Positions 1-5,425 are shown, numbered from the stretch's first letter. The stretch: 11,667 bases of DNA from Planctomycetota bacterium (GCA_947440715.1 CANETI010000032.1:1-11667); one strand, 5' to 3'. Made by a program: numbers and translations. The notes: generated from the letters alone by a model not told the origin.

Positions 1-178
1 AATAGGTCGGGCCTTCAGCCCTTTATATGAATATTACATTGTTCCTAGGGCGATGCCCTAGGCTGGTATAGCCGCGCGCCGTTGGCGCTCAAAAAACCTG
101 CTAATACAAGGTGTTTTCTGTCTTCAAACGTGCCCTACAAAAGTTAAACTCTCATTGGTCGGTGACGCCGGAAGGCTC
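1..178 (+). repeat. Long multi-hairpin intergenic repeat, copy 1
   Basis: This segment recurs, inverted, at 10963-11140 at roughly 80% identity judged by eye, and in shortened form at 11165-11270. It holds three short hairpin units in order: a GGGCCTTCAGCCC box at 9-21; a perfect 8-bp stem CCTAGGGC/GCCCTAGG with a 3-base loop at 44-62; and a 5-bp GCGCC/GGCGC stem at 76-88. The half after the hairpins is also shared with copy 2, including GTCTTCAAACG and CATTGGTCGG. The window starts inside or at the edge of the element, so its true left end is unknown. No coding content is seen. It resembles the dispersed structured repeats common between genes in planctomycete-type genomes; its role is unknown. 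Confidence 0.85.
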
Positions 179-380
179 TTGTTCATTCTTTGGTTTTATG
201 AGCTCGCGGTTTTAGACCAACGAACTCCTATTTACCAACCATACTCGGACGTTGACATGGGGTTACCCAATGATCTCGGCAAAAAACCGAAATAAATAGG
301 CTACTTGGCCTAGGCGAGGTTCAAAAAAAACTTCGCCTAGGCTTTTCGCTTCGTCTACAAATTAATGGTTAGCGCCAATT
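179..380. other. Gene-free interval with a hairpin
   Basis: No open reading frame or RNA gene is recognisable here. The first ~25 bases weakly resemble the flank beyond copy 2 of the long repeat. The only clear structure is the hairpin at 308-342. Confidence 0.5.
308..342 (-). terminator. Hairpin, possible terminator
   Basis: A perfect 10-bp stem, GCCTAGGCGA (308-317) pairing with TCGCCTAGGC (333-342), encloses a 15-base loop that contains an A8 run on the plus strand. It lies 38 bases beyond the stop codon of the PepSY-like gene read on the minus strand. A short T run (TTTTCGCTT) follows on the plus strand instead, so direction is uncertain and it could act both ways. Its CCTAGGC core resembles the central hairpin of the long repeat and could be a relic of it. 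Confidence 0.4.
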
Positions 381-677
381 TTATTTAGCTTCTTCTTCTT
401 TCTTTTTACGCGTTGGCTTACCATCTTCACCTAAGGTGATTTGATGTTCACTGCCATCGGTTGCTTTATATTGAATTTGATAACGTGTGCTGGTTCCGGT
501 TAATTTCTTCGCGCTTTTGATTTCGCCACCAGGGGCTGCCGTGGCAAAGCCTTCTTTAACGGCTGCGGGAATATTCGCTAGTTCGACCTTTTCTTCCTTG
601 GTTTCTGCGCTGAAACTGAGCATTGGCATGCTCACGCCTAGAATAAAAGCTAGCATGAGTGTCTTAAATAATCGCAT
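381..677 (-). CDS. Small exported PepSY-like protein
   Basis: The 98-residue product starts MRLFKTLMLAFILGV and has a typical Sec signal peptide, with likely cleavage after SFSA at residue 24. The mature part is about 74 residues: a region around residues 30-60 (LANIPAAVKEGFATAAPGGEI), then a beta-rich stretch (STRYQIQYKATDGSEHQITL) ending in GEDGKP and a very charged KKKEEE tail. The PAAV...GGEI...YQIQ...GEDGKP pattern resembles PepSY-like (beta-lactamase-inhibitor-like) periplasmic proteins, which are of unknown or inhibitory function. I chose this start because AAGGAA lies 9 bases upstream and the signal peptide begins here; an upstream ATG at 741-743 would bury it. It stands alone. The family call is from pattern only. 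Confidence 0.75.
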   Translation of the reverse strand: MRLFKTLMLAFILGVSMPMLSFSAETKEEKVELANIPAAVKEGFATAAPGGEIKSAKKLTGTSTRYQIQYKATDGSEHQITLGEDGKPTRKKKEEEAK

Positions 678-743
678 GTGACGTTTTCCTTGGCCCTGTG
701 GACCGATGGTTAATCTCATGTTAATTTCCCGTCGACTTGACAA

Positions 744-1082
744 AAAATTAACCGAGGAGCCGCTATAATTACTATTAGGAATGAAATAGCAAGCACGTGT
801 CTATTTCGCCGTCAAGACTGTGCGTCAGTGGCGCGATCAACTTATTTAGTGCTAATGGTTTGCGTGAAATCGGTCGGCGAATTATTGAGCAAAAATGCGC
901 CTTTTTATATCTCGTCAGTGACATGGGCGGCTAACCCATGAGCGAAATTCACACGGGTGGGCCGCTCGTGTCACGGGATGAAACAGAGGGAAAGACATGA
1001 CATTTAGCTGTTAAAATTATGGCAGATAGGTGTCTTGTTACTGCCGACCGTTTCTATAGACTTAGCGCTAGGAGGACCAGCC
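744..1082. other. Gene-free interval before the first TA module
   Basis: No supported gene lies here. Two weak hairpins are visible: CATGGG/CCCATG at 922-940 and ACACG/CGTGT at 951-971. A TTGACA (737-742) and a TATAAT (764-769) are present but sit 21 bases apart, too far for a normal housekeeping promoter. No repeat copy is recognised. A strong AGGAGG ribosome site at 1070-1075 belongs to the next gene. Confidence 0.45.
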
Positions 1083-1370
1083 ATGCAATTTGTCGCGCAC
1101 ACGGATTTGCGAAGCCCAAAAGTTTGGAGCCGAGTTCAAAAGGAAAAAGCGGTCGTGACCAACCACGGTAAACCCGTGGCCCTGGTCATTCCGATTAATG
1201 AAAACAATTTTGAAGAGATCCTGGCTCAGGTAAACCAGATGGAAGGACTCCAGGCCCTGCATGATCTCCAAGCTCAGGCCAAGGCCGCCGGGACTGACCG
1301 CATGACTCTTGAAGAGATCAATCAAGAGATCGCCGCAACCCGAAAAGAGCGTCGTGCGCGTCGTACTTGA
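1083..1370 (+). CDS. Phd/YefM family antitoxin
   Basis: The 95-residue product shows the Phd/YefM antitoxin pattern: an N-terminal DNA-binding and dimerisation region, with DLRSPKVW at residues 8-15 and AVVTNHGKPVALVIPI at about 23-38. A helical, charged C-terminal half follows (MTLEEINQEIAATRKERR) that would wrap and neutralise the toxin. The start is fixed by a perfect AGGAGG seven bases upstream of ATG; an in-frame TTG at 1035 is ignored. The 3' end overlaps the PIN toxin gene by 17 bases if that gene starts at GTG 1354. In this family the antitoxin normally represses its own operon. Partner identity comes from adjacency and from the family's known pairing with PIN toxins. Confidence 0.85.
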   Translation: MQFVAHTDLRSPKVWSRVQKEKAVVTNHGKPVALVIPINENNFEEILAQVNQMEGLQALHDLQAQAKAAGTDRMTLEEINQEIAATRKERRARRT

Positions 1371-1776
1371 TACGAACGTGCTGGTCCAAGCCTCATTGGC
1401 CCCATTCGGTCCGGCCAACGGCATCATCGCATTGATTTTCACCGGCCAGGTCCGCCCACTATTTGATGAGCGAATCCTAGCCGAATACGAAGAAGTGCTG
1501 ACGCGACCATTATTCGCCCTGCGCAGCCAAGTCGTTGAGCGGCTGCTCCGGCAACTCCGTTTGGCTGGCGAATTAGTTATGGCTCACCCCTTGCCACGGA
1601 ACCAGGCCCGCCATTTACCAGACGCTACTGACGCTGCTTTTCTTGAAGTCGCCATCAGTGCGAAGGCTCATGCGCTGATCTCCTCCAACCTGCGGCATTT
1701 CCCCAGCGCAGCTTGCGCTGGGATGTCCGTGGTTCCTCCGATCACGTTCCTACAGACGCACGTTCGCTTGAAATGA
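1354..1776 (+). CDS. PIN-domain toxin (COG1569-type, VapC-like)
   Basis: The 140-residue product begins with VRVVLDTNVLVQ, the first PIN strand with the metal-binding Asp6. An acidic pair follows in AEYEEVL (Glu44-Glu47), then LPDATDAAF (Asp90 and Asp93), and the C-terminal SSNLRHFP where this subfamily usually has TGN.RHFP. PIN toxins are Mg-dependent ribonucleases, often cutting tRNA or rRNA. GTG at 1354 is chosen because the domain starts there and the length matches the family. A TTG at 1309 would add 15 residues lacking domain character. It overlaps the antitoxin gene upstream, and its stop shares ATGA with the ParE-like gene downstream, so all three are probably translated from one mRNA. 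Confidence 0.85.
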   Translation: MRVVLDTNVLVQASLAPFGPANGIIALIFTGQVRPLFDERILAEYEEVLTRPLFALRSQVVERLLRQLRLAGELVMAHPLPRNQARHLPDATDAAFLEVAISAKAHALISSNLRHFPSAACAGMSVVPPITFLQTHVRLK

Positions 1777-1994
1777 TGCTGAAATACCAGGGCCGAGGAC
1801 GTCCTCTCCACGCTACACCTCAATATTTTCAGGCGATCACTCGGTGTTTTGAAAAGGGATGTTACCGAGCTATTTTTACTCATAAGCCGTGGCGCATGAT
1901 TTACGCTATTCGCGAACGTGAAGTTTGGATCATGGCGGTCGTCGATGGACGGCGAGATTTAGTAGATTTATTATTTGAACGTCTCGCGCGCTGA
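1773..1994 (+). CDS. ParE/RelE-like toxin, lacking the N-terminal part
   Basis: The 73-residue product contains GRGRP (residues 7-11) and then the C-terminal beta-sheet pattern of ParE/RelE-family toxins: CYRAIFTHKPWRMIYAI, EVWIMAVVDGRRDL and a final helix. Complete family members are about 90-100 residues and begin with a two-helix hairpin before the GRP segment; that part is absent here. The gene starts ATG ATG and overlaps the PIN stop as ATGA, with no separate ribosome site, so translation is likely coupled to the PIN gene. It may be the surviving 3' end of a ParE gene joined behind PIN, or a minimal functional toxin or accessory protein. The family call is fairly sure; activity is not. 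Confidence 0.6.
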   Translation: MMLKYQGRGRPLHATPQYFQAITRCFEKGCYRAIFTHKPWRMIYAIREREVWIMAVVDGRRDLVDLLFERLAR

Positions 1995-2225
1995 TGCGAT
2001 CAAAAAACCAAGCACCACGGTGATTGAGAGTGAGCGGGGCGCTGACTCATGGAATGTCCCCTGATTTCTATATTTCTACTTGCTCCTGATATCCGTCGGT
2101 TTGAAATCGAATTACTTTGAGTTCACGTCCCAACAACAAACCCCCAGCCGAATTGGCTGGGGGTTTGTTAATCTTCACACAACCGTTGTGTGCCTAGATT
2201 TGACCTGCTCCGCTAAGTCGAAAGA
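1995..2225. other. Intergenic interval between convergent genes
   Basis: No gene is seen. It contains the strong stem-loop at 2135-2169 and a second palindrome, CACACAA/TTGTGTG with a 3-base loop, at 2176-2192. The segment around 2033-2062 (GGGGCGCTGACTCATGGAAT) reads like a repeat or transposon end fragment, but no second copy exists in the window to support that. Confidence 0.45.
2135..2169. terminator. Strong bidirectional terminator-like hairpin
   Basis: A perfect 15-bp stem, AACAAACCCCCAGCC with GGCTGGGGGTTTGTT, closes a 5-base loop. The GC-rich core ends in T-rich arms on both strands, as expected for an intrinsic terminator between convergent units. It lies 56 bases past the prepilin stop (minus strand) and 140 bases past the ParE-like stop (plus strand), so it more likely serves the prepilin first. 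Confidence 0.8.
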
Positions 2226-2981
2226 TTATTTCGTATAGACTGGGAAAGAGTTGAACATCGCGCCAGCGTCAAACATGGTGATAGCGTATGCTGATTTTCC
2301 ACAGGCAAGCCCCATGCCAAGTTGAATATTCGCCAAAACAGGAGACGCACCGTTAGCTGGGGCGGTAACAGCACCGTAGAATTGGTTGGCTGACGCTGGA
2401 ACTGCTGGGCTGCGAACTTGGCCATCCTGAGAAATTACAAAAGGACGGCGACCGCTGTTGCCGTAATCTTGTGCTGCACAAGCAACCATGAAATAACGCT
2501 CGCCATTATTTGAGTCGGCAGTGGTTACAAGGACTAATGGAGCAGCAGCATCACCTTCAACCCAGGCCGCCGTCGTTGCACCCGTAGCCGTGGTGGTGTG
2601 GTTAGGAGTCATTGATGTGTAAAGGTAACCATTAGCGCTACGTAGCGTGAGCGTAGATGCACCGACACCCAAAGGACCAGTGAGCAAGCGAAGATCATTA
2701 AGGCTCATACCCGCGCTAACGCCAGCTTTGGTGGGCAAGACTAGACCAGCGAGAGCGGCTATCACACCATATTCGCCGACGTTATCCACATCGCTATCTT
2801 GGTAACCACCGGCCTGGAACTGCACTTGTCCAGGAAAGACGCCAGATTTGAGCGTGGCGCTAGCGGCAGCCTCATTCGCGGTGACGCGTGATTCAAGTAA
2901 GTTAGGAATCGCGATAGCCGCGATAATAGCAATGATCGCGATCACGATCATCAGTTCGATGAGGGTAAAGCCTTTACGCAT
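2226..2981 (-). CDS. Type IV prepilin / pseudopilin-like protein
   Basis: The 251-residue product starts MRKGFTLIELMIVIAIIAII. This is a textbook prepilin peptidase site: cleavage after Gly4, N-methylation of Phe5, and Glu at mature position 5. A hydrophobic assembly helix runs to about residue 25, followed by PNLLESRVTANEAAASATLK. The globular part (about 45-251) is rich in Ala, Gly and Thr and contains QVQFQAGGYQDSDVDNVGEYG. Cysteines lie in VACAAQD and LACGKS. The product would be exported and built into a pilus or type II secretion pseudopilus. AAGGAG sits 7 bases before the ATG. No pilus assembly genes are nearby, so it relies on machinery encoded elsewhere. A sigma-54-like promoter lies upstream and a strong hairpin downstream. 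Confidence 0.88.
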   Translation of the reverse strand: MRKGFTLIELMIVIAIIAIIAAIAIPNLLESRVTANEAAASATLKSGVFPGQVQFQAGGYQDSDVDNVGEYGVIAALAGLVLPTKAGVSAGMSLNDLRLLTGPLGVGASTLTLRSANGYLYTSMTPNHTTTATGATTAAWVEGDAAAPLVLVTTADSNNGERYFMVACAAQDYGNSGRRPFVISQDGQVRSPAVPASANQFYGAVTAPANGASPVLANIQLGMGLACGKSAYAITMFDAGAMFNSFPVYTK

Positions 2982-3050
2982 GGTGAAACTCCTTGGTTGA
3001 GGTTGTTGCGTGTGGTTGTGGGGTTTAGTCTACCGCACATTGAGAGCTAT

Positions 3051-3067
3051 TGCACTAGGCATGCCAA
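3051..3067 (-). promoter_or_regulatory. Sigma-54-type promoter candidate for the prepilin gene
   Basis: Read on the minus strand, the sequence is TTGGCATGCCTAGTGCA. The invariant GG and GC dinucleotides are separated by exactly 10 bases, and the -24 (TGGCAT) and -12 (GTGCA) blocks match the consensus TGGCAC-N5-TTGCA at 9 of 11 defined positions. It lies about 70 bases upstream of the prepilin ATG. Pilin genes in several phyla are known to use RpoN, which makes the match more credible. No enhancer site was identified. Confidence 0.5.
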
Positions 3068-3179
3068 AGATTTGATGAACATCTAAAGCACTATGAATTG
3101 GTTAAAATAGGTCGTTGTTGCGTTATAATGACAATTCGATGTGTAATACTATTAACGTAGACGGGACAGCGTTCTCTGT

Positions 3180-3200
3180 CAGTGACGATTTACGTCACTG
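3180..3200. other. Perfect 8-bp stem-loop
   Basis: CAGTGACG (3180-3187) pairs with CGTCACTG (3193-3200) around an ATTTA loop. It has no T-tract and is not next to a stop codon, so a terminator role is unlikely. It lies just outside the palindromic repeat and could be part of a larger structured repeat or a protein-binding site. Confidence 0.5.
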
Positions 3201-3232
3201 GCGCGGTGACAGCGTTGGTCAAAAGCCTTCCT

Positions 3233-3303
3233 CCTGGGACCGCCAAGCTCCAGCTTGGCTCTTAAGAATGACCCGAGCCAAGCTGGAGCTTGGCGTTCCC
3301 AGG
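3233..3303. repeat. Palindromic repeat family 2, copy A
   Basis: Two 28-base arms (3233-3260 and 3276-3303) are inverted copies with a single mismatch, around a 15-base loop. The arms carry the palindromic core GCCAAGCTCCAGCTTGGC and end in CCTGGGA/TTCCCAGG. A second, more decayed copy lies at 4162-4228 on the far side of the AbrB-PIN module. I recall this type of CAAGCT(C/G)CAGCTTGGCG repeat as widespread in planctomycete-type genomes, where its translation appears in spurious hypothetical proteins. That recollection was not checked. Confidence 0.85.
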
Positions 3304-3346
3304 GGGGTGGAAACCTCGTTTCACGATGTTTATGACCTGTAATTAT

Positions 3347-3374
3347 TTGCCATTTTAATTTTGCCACGTACTAT
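3347..3374 (+). promoter_or_regulatory. Promoter candidate giving a leaderless antitoxin mRNA
   Basis: TTGCCA (3347-3352) and TACTAT (3369-3374) are spaced by 16 bases. A transcript starting 6-7 bases after the -10 box would begin at or within a base of the ATG at 3381, in keeping with the lack of a ribosome site. The -10 match is only 4 of 6. Three TTTGCCA direct repeats (3346, 3360, 3375) overlap it and may be an operator. Confidence 0.35.
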
Positions 3375-3380
3375 TTTGCC

Positions 3381-3668
3381 ATGCCACAGCTCTCTTTAGA
3401 TCGTTTTGGTCGTTTGGTTATCCCACGCGCGGTGCGGCAGCGGCACGGTTGGCGAGCGGGTACGGTGTTGGAACTGCGCGAAGGCCCTGATGGCTTGGTC
3501 CAACTGTGTGAAGCGACCGCCACAGCGCCGCCTGGATGGGCGTGGGATCATGGTTTGCTGATCGCTTTAGGACAGGCAGATGGGGATTTAGATGTGGCCA
3601 AGATTAACGCGCAGTTGGAACAGAGCCGCGATTCCACGCTGGGCGGCACTTACAATAACGAAGGCTAA
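3381..3668 (+). CDS. AbrB/MazE-type (VapB-like) antitoxin
   Basis: The 95-residue product starts MPQLSLDRFGRLVIPRAVRQRHGW, the swapped-hairpin AbrB/SpoVT DNA-binding fold with its GR..IP signature at about residues 10-15. GTVLELREGPDGLVQL (about residues 28-43) completes the domain. The C-terminal part (about 50-95) should bind the toxin. The partner is the PIN gene 18 bases downstream, so this is a VapBC-type pair; such antitoxins usually repress their own operon as a complex with the toxin. No Shine-Dalgarno sequence precedes the ATG, and the upstream promoter-like boxes fit a leaderless message. The module sits between two copies of palindromic repeat family 2. Confidence 0.83.
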   Translation: MPQLSLDRFGRLVIPRAVRQRHGWRAGTVLELREGPDGLVQLCEATATAPPGWAWDHGLLIALGQADGDLDVAKINAQLEQSRDSTLGGTYNNEG

Positions 3669-3686
3669 CATGGGAATTAAAAGAAC

Positions 3687-4142
3687 ATGCTAACTTGGTT
3701 GGATACCACGGTGCTGGTGGCAGGATTAGTTGCGGCTCATCCGGATCATGACGTGTGCCGAATACACCTATCTCAAGCGAGCGCGGCTCCTGGATCTTAT
3801 CGCTGCACCACACATGCCCTAGCCGAAACATTCCGCGTGTTGGTCGCTCTTCCGCTCAAACCACGTATTCAACCGGCTGCTGCGCTTATCGCCATTCGCA
3901 CGTCATTAATGACACGCTTAAATCCATTACCACTCACGACAGCCGATTACGAACAGGCCTTTGATCTGGTCGTTGGCAGCACGCTCGGCGCTGGAGCCGT
4001 GTACGATGCGTTACATCTGGTTGGTGCGGAGCGCATGGGAGCAAAACGATTATTAACAGCCAATATAAGCCATTTTTCCGCCTTAGCGCAAACCACTCGT
4101 TCGCCGGTCAACATCTTGCGACCACATGAAGCTAAAGCTTAG
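3687..4142 (+). CDS. PIN-domain toxin (VapC-like)
   Basis: The 151-residue product has PIN-domain landmarks in order: LDTTVLVAG with Asp6, HALAETFRVL with Glu47, GAVYDALH with Asp107, and the C-terminal KRLLTANISHF where Asn126 stands at the position of the fourth acidic residue often seen in PIN proteins. It is expected to be a metal-dependent ribonuclease held in check by the AbrB-type protein encoded just upstream. The 18-base gap has only a weak AAAAGAA before the ATG. Length is normal for VapC-like proteins and the frame is intact. It shows little resemblance to the PIN protein at 1354-1776 outside the active-site motifs, so it is not a recent duplicate. Confidence 0.83.
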   Translation: MLTWLDTTVLVAGLVAAHPDHDVCRIHLSQASAAPGSYRCTTHALAETFRVLVALPLKPRIQPAAALIAIRTSLMTRLNPLPLTTADYEQAFDLVVGSTLGAGAVYDALHLVGAERMGAKRLLTANISHFSALAQTTRSPVNILRPHEAKA

Positions 4143-4161
4143 TAACATCGTTGAATTCAAA

Positions 4162-4228
4162 GGAGCGCCAAGTTTCAGTTTGGCTCAGGTCGTTCTTAAG
4201 AGCCAAGCTGGAGCTTGGCGTTCCCAGG
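4162..4228. repeat. Palindromic repeat family 2, copy B
   Basis: The right arm, 4201-4228, is identical to the right arm of copy A. The left arm, 4162-4185, has decayed (GCCAAGTTTCAGTTTGGC). The 15-base loop matches the reverse complement of copy A's loop at about 13 of 15 positions, whereas the right flank (GTTCCCAGGGGGG) matches copy A directly, so relative orientation is ambiguous. It lies 20 bases after the PIN stop and 21 bases from the XRE antitoxin stop on the other strand, where it could also act as a terminator structure. Confidence 0.75.
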
Positions 4229-4249
4229 GGGGATTTTCCGTTTTTAGGA

Positions 4250-4540
4250 TTATTTGCTGGTCGCTAGATCGTTAAGCGCCAGACGCGGATGACGGGCGAT
4301 TAAACGCAATAATGCCCGTGCGGGTCCGTCTGGTTGGCGACGATCTTGTTCCCAGTTTTGCCAAGTATCAATGCTGATACCAATACGCGTTGCTAATTGT
4401 TGTTGTGTCAATCCAAGGAATCGCCGCAATGCGGTTAAATCACCGGCAGTCCAGTTCCCCGTGATCAAGCGGCGACGTTGCGCTCGCGTAATCATGCGGG
4501 CGAAATCTGCTTCAGTCAGTTCGGGTAGTTCATCGGTCAT
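4250..4540 (-). CDS. XRE-type helix-turn-helix antitoxin
   Basis: The 96-residue product has a short acidic N-terminus (DELPELTEADFARM) and an XRE DNA-binding domain at about residues 31-85. LRRFLGLTQQQLATRIGIS forms the first helices and TWQNWEQDRRQPDGPARALL the recognition part and hinge. The WEQ.RR.P.GPA pattern is typical of HigA/NadS-like antitoxins. ATG lies two bases after the stop of a BrnT-like toxin remnant on the same strand, showing that this was the second gene of a toxin-first TA operon. GGAG lies 8 bases before the ATG. The toxin is truncated, so this now looks like an orphan antitoxin, perhaps kept as a regulator or as a guard against related toxins. Confidence 0.8.
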   Translation of the reverse strand: MTDELPELTEADFARMITRAQRRRLITGNWTAGDLTALRRFLGLTQQQLATRIGISIDTWQNWEQDRRQPDGPARALLRLIARHPRLALNDLATSK

Positions 4541-4542
4541 AG

Positions 4543-4653
4543 TTAAACTCCAGCAATGAGGTCAGCGTAACGGCGACGTTCGATCGGAGTAGCAATACGT
4601 GCGCTAATGAGACGAACAGCCTGATCATCTTCATGCTCAATACTAATGCGCAG
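4543..4653 (-). pseudogene. BrnT-like toxin, C-terminal fragment
   Basis: The minus-strand frame ending in TAA at 4543-4545 reads LRISIEHEDDQAVRL, ISARIATPIERRRY and a short tail. EDD..VRLISAR.AT..ERR.Y is the conserved C-terminal signature of BrnT toxins (RelE-like ribonuclease fold). BrnT proteins are about 90-100 residues, so the first ~55 are missing. The frame stays open about 17 more codons upstream, but that stretch does not look like BrnT, has no ATG start, and ends at a stop near 4704. The break lies beside the start of the plus-strand ORF6N gene, suggesting loss by insertion or recombination there. It is too short for most gene finders. Confidence 0.7.
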
Positions 4654-4721
4654 GCATGGAAGTTTACTTCCGTCTGCGCCCAGGCTGGCGCGGCGATTCC
4701 CGTATCAGAGCATCCCAGCCC

Positions 4722-5237
4722 ATGAACAAGTCCAACCTGATTGCAGCGAATGTCATTGAACGCACCATCTACTCCATCCGTGGGCACCGTGTGATGTTGG
4801 ATGCCGACTTAGCCAATCTCTACGGCGTGACGACGAGCAACCTCAACAAGGCCGTTGTTCGCAATGCCAAACGTTTTCCGACAGACTTCGCCTTTCAGGT
4901 CACCGCCACCGAAGCAGATAATTTGCAGGCATCAGTGGTGGCCGTGAAGGGGCGCGGTGGACGGCGCAAGCCAGCGCGCGTGTTCACGGAACAGGGTGTG
5001 GCGATGCTCTCGACGGTGCTCCATAGTCCGCGCGCTATCGCCGTGAACATTGAAATCATGCGCGCCTTCGTGCGGTTGCGGCACTTGTTGGCAACCAATG
5101 CCGACTTAGCGCGAAGGCTGGACTTGATGGAGGCCAAATATGACAAGCAGTTCTCAGTGGTATTTGAGGCAATTCGGCAATTGATGACTGAACCCGAACC
5201 GCCGAAGCCGACACCCATCGGATTCAAGACCACCTGA
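4722..5237 (+). CDS. ORF6N-domain DNA-binding protein
   Basis: The 171-residue product matches ORF6N-domain proteins, relatives of phage KilA-N and Ant proteins. IRGHRVMLDADLANLYGVTT (about residues 20-39) is followed by LNKAVVRNAKRFPTDFAF, then GRRKPARVFTEQGVAML and the IEIMRAFVRLR helix. After about residue 115 there is a helical, probably coiled-coil segment (ATNADLARRLDLMEAKYDKQF) and a Pro-rich tail. The domain binds DNA and is usual in phage-derived or mobile regions, though the cellular job is unknown. ATG at 4722 is chosen because the conserved region begins soon after; an upstream in-frame extension overlaps the brnT remnant side. No clear ribosome site is visible. No transposase or phage gene is adjacent. 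Confidence 0.8.
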   Translation: MNKSNLIAANVIERTIYSIRGHRVMLDADLANLYGVTTSNLNKAVVRNAKRFPTDFAFQVTATEADNLQASVVAVKGRGGRRKPARVFTEQGVAMLSTVLHSPRAIAVNIEIMRAFVRLRHLLATNADLARRLDLMEAKYDKQFSVVFEAIRQLMTEPEPPKPTPIGFKTT

Positions 5238-5273
5238 TGCTCATCGTTTGATGTTCCAAATTGGAATATCAAA

Positions 5274-5333
5274 GGTAACTACTCAGGCCCCTCTGGCGCA
5301 CCACCATACCAACCACCCGCCTGAGTAGTTACC
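5274..5333. repeat. 14-bp perfect inverted repeat, MITE-like
   Basis: GGTAACTACTCAGG (5274-5287) and its exact reverse complement (5320-5333) flank 32 unpaired bases. The whole unit is only 60 bp, with no T-tract, so it looks more like the paired ends of a tiny non-autonomous element than a terminator. No convincing target-site duplication is visible. A separate palindrome, TTCCAA-A-TTGGAA, lies just upstream at 5254-5266. Confidence 0.6.
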
Positions 5334-5380
5334 CACGTTTTTAAAGTATAGACATATAATGAGGGGCACAGCGGCTGATC

Positions 5381-5411
5381 ATAAATCATGGGCGATCCGC
5401 CCATGATTTAT
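5381..5411 (+). terminator. Terminator-like hairpin between convergent genes
   Basis: A perfect 14-bp stem (5381-5394 with 5398-5411, sequence ATAAATCATGGGCG and its complement) closes a 3-base loop. On the plus strand it is followed by TCCTTCTTTTATTC, which suits termination downstream of the ORF6N gene. On the minus strand it sits 14 bases past the DUF1080 stop without a T-tract, although the AT-rich stem foot could still help. Confidence 0.7.
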
Positions 5412-5425
5412 TCCTTCTTTTATTC

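Larger units (their letters stand above)
2982..3380. other. Intergenic interval with promoter and repeats
   Basis: No gene is supported in these ~400 bases. They hold the sigma-54-like promoter of the prepilin, a perfect hairpin at 3180-3200, a long palindromic repeat at 3233-3303, and the promoter-like and direct-repeat region of the AbrB-type antitoxin (3346-3381). Open frames crossing the palindrome on both strands are translations of the repeat. Confidence 0.6.

Noticed and set aside
737..769. TTGACA and TATAAT as a perfect housekeeping promoter
   Set aside because: Both hexamers are perfect but 21 bases apart instead of about 17, and no gene starts within 300 bases downstream.
2033..2062. 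Possible transposon end fragment near GGGGCGCTGACTCATGGAAT
   Set aside because: No second copy, inverted partner or transposase is present in the window.
3115..3367. Open frames on both strands (75 and 62 codons) containing similar RQAPAWL...RAKLELG peptides
   Set aside because: Both are translations of the palindromic repeat at 3233-3303. The shared peptide on both strands follows from the inverted repeat, not from a protein family.
4250..4540. XRE antitoxin as a novel fusion of a BrnA-like N-terminus to a helix-turn-helix
   Set aside because: The PELTEADFAR start is suggestive, but short acidic N-termini of this type are usual for HigA/NadS-like antitoxins, so novelty is not supported.
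4530..4787. Minus-strand 85-codon open frame upstream of the XRE antitoxin
   Set aside because: It is in a different frame from the BrnT-like remnant, overlaps the ORF6N gene start, and shows no domain pattern.
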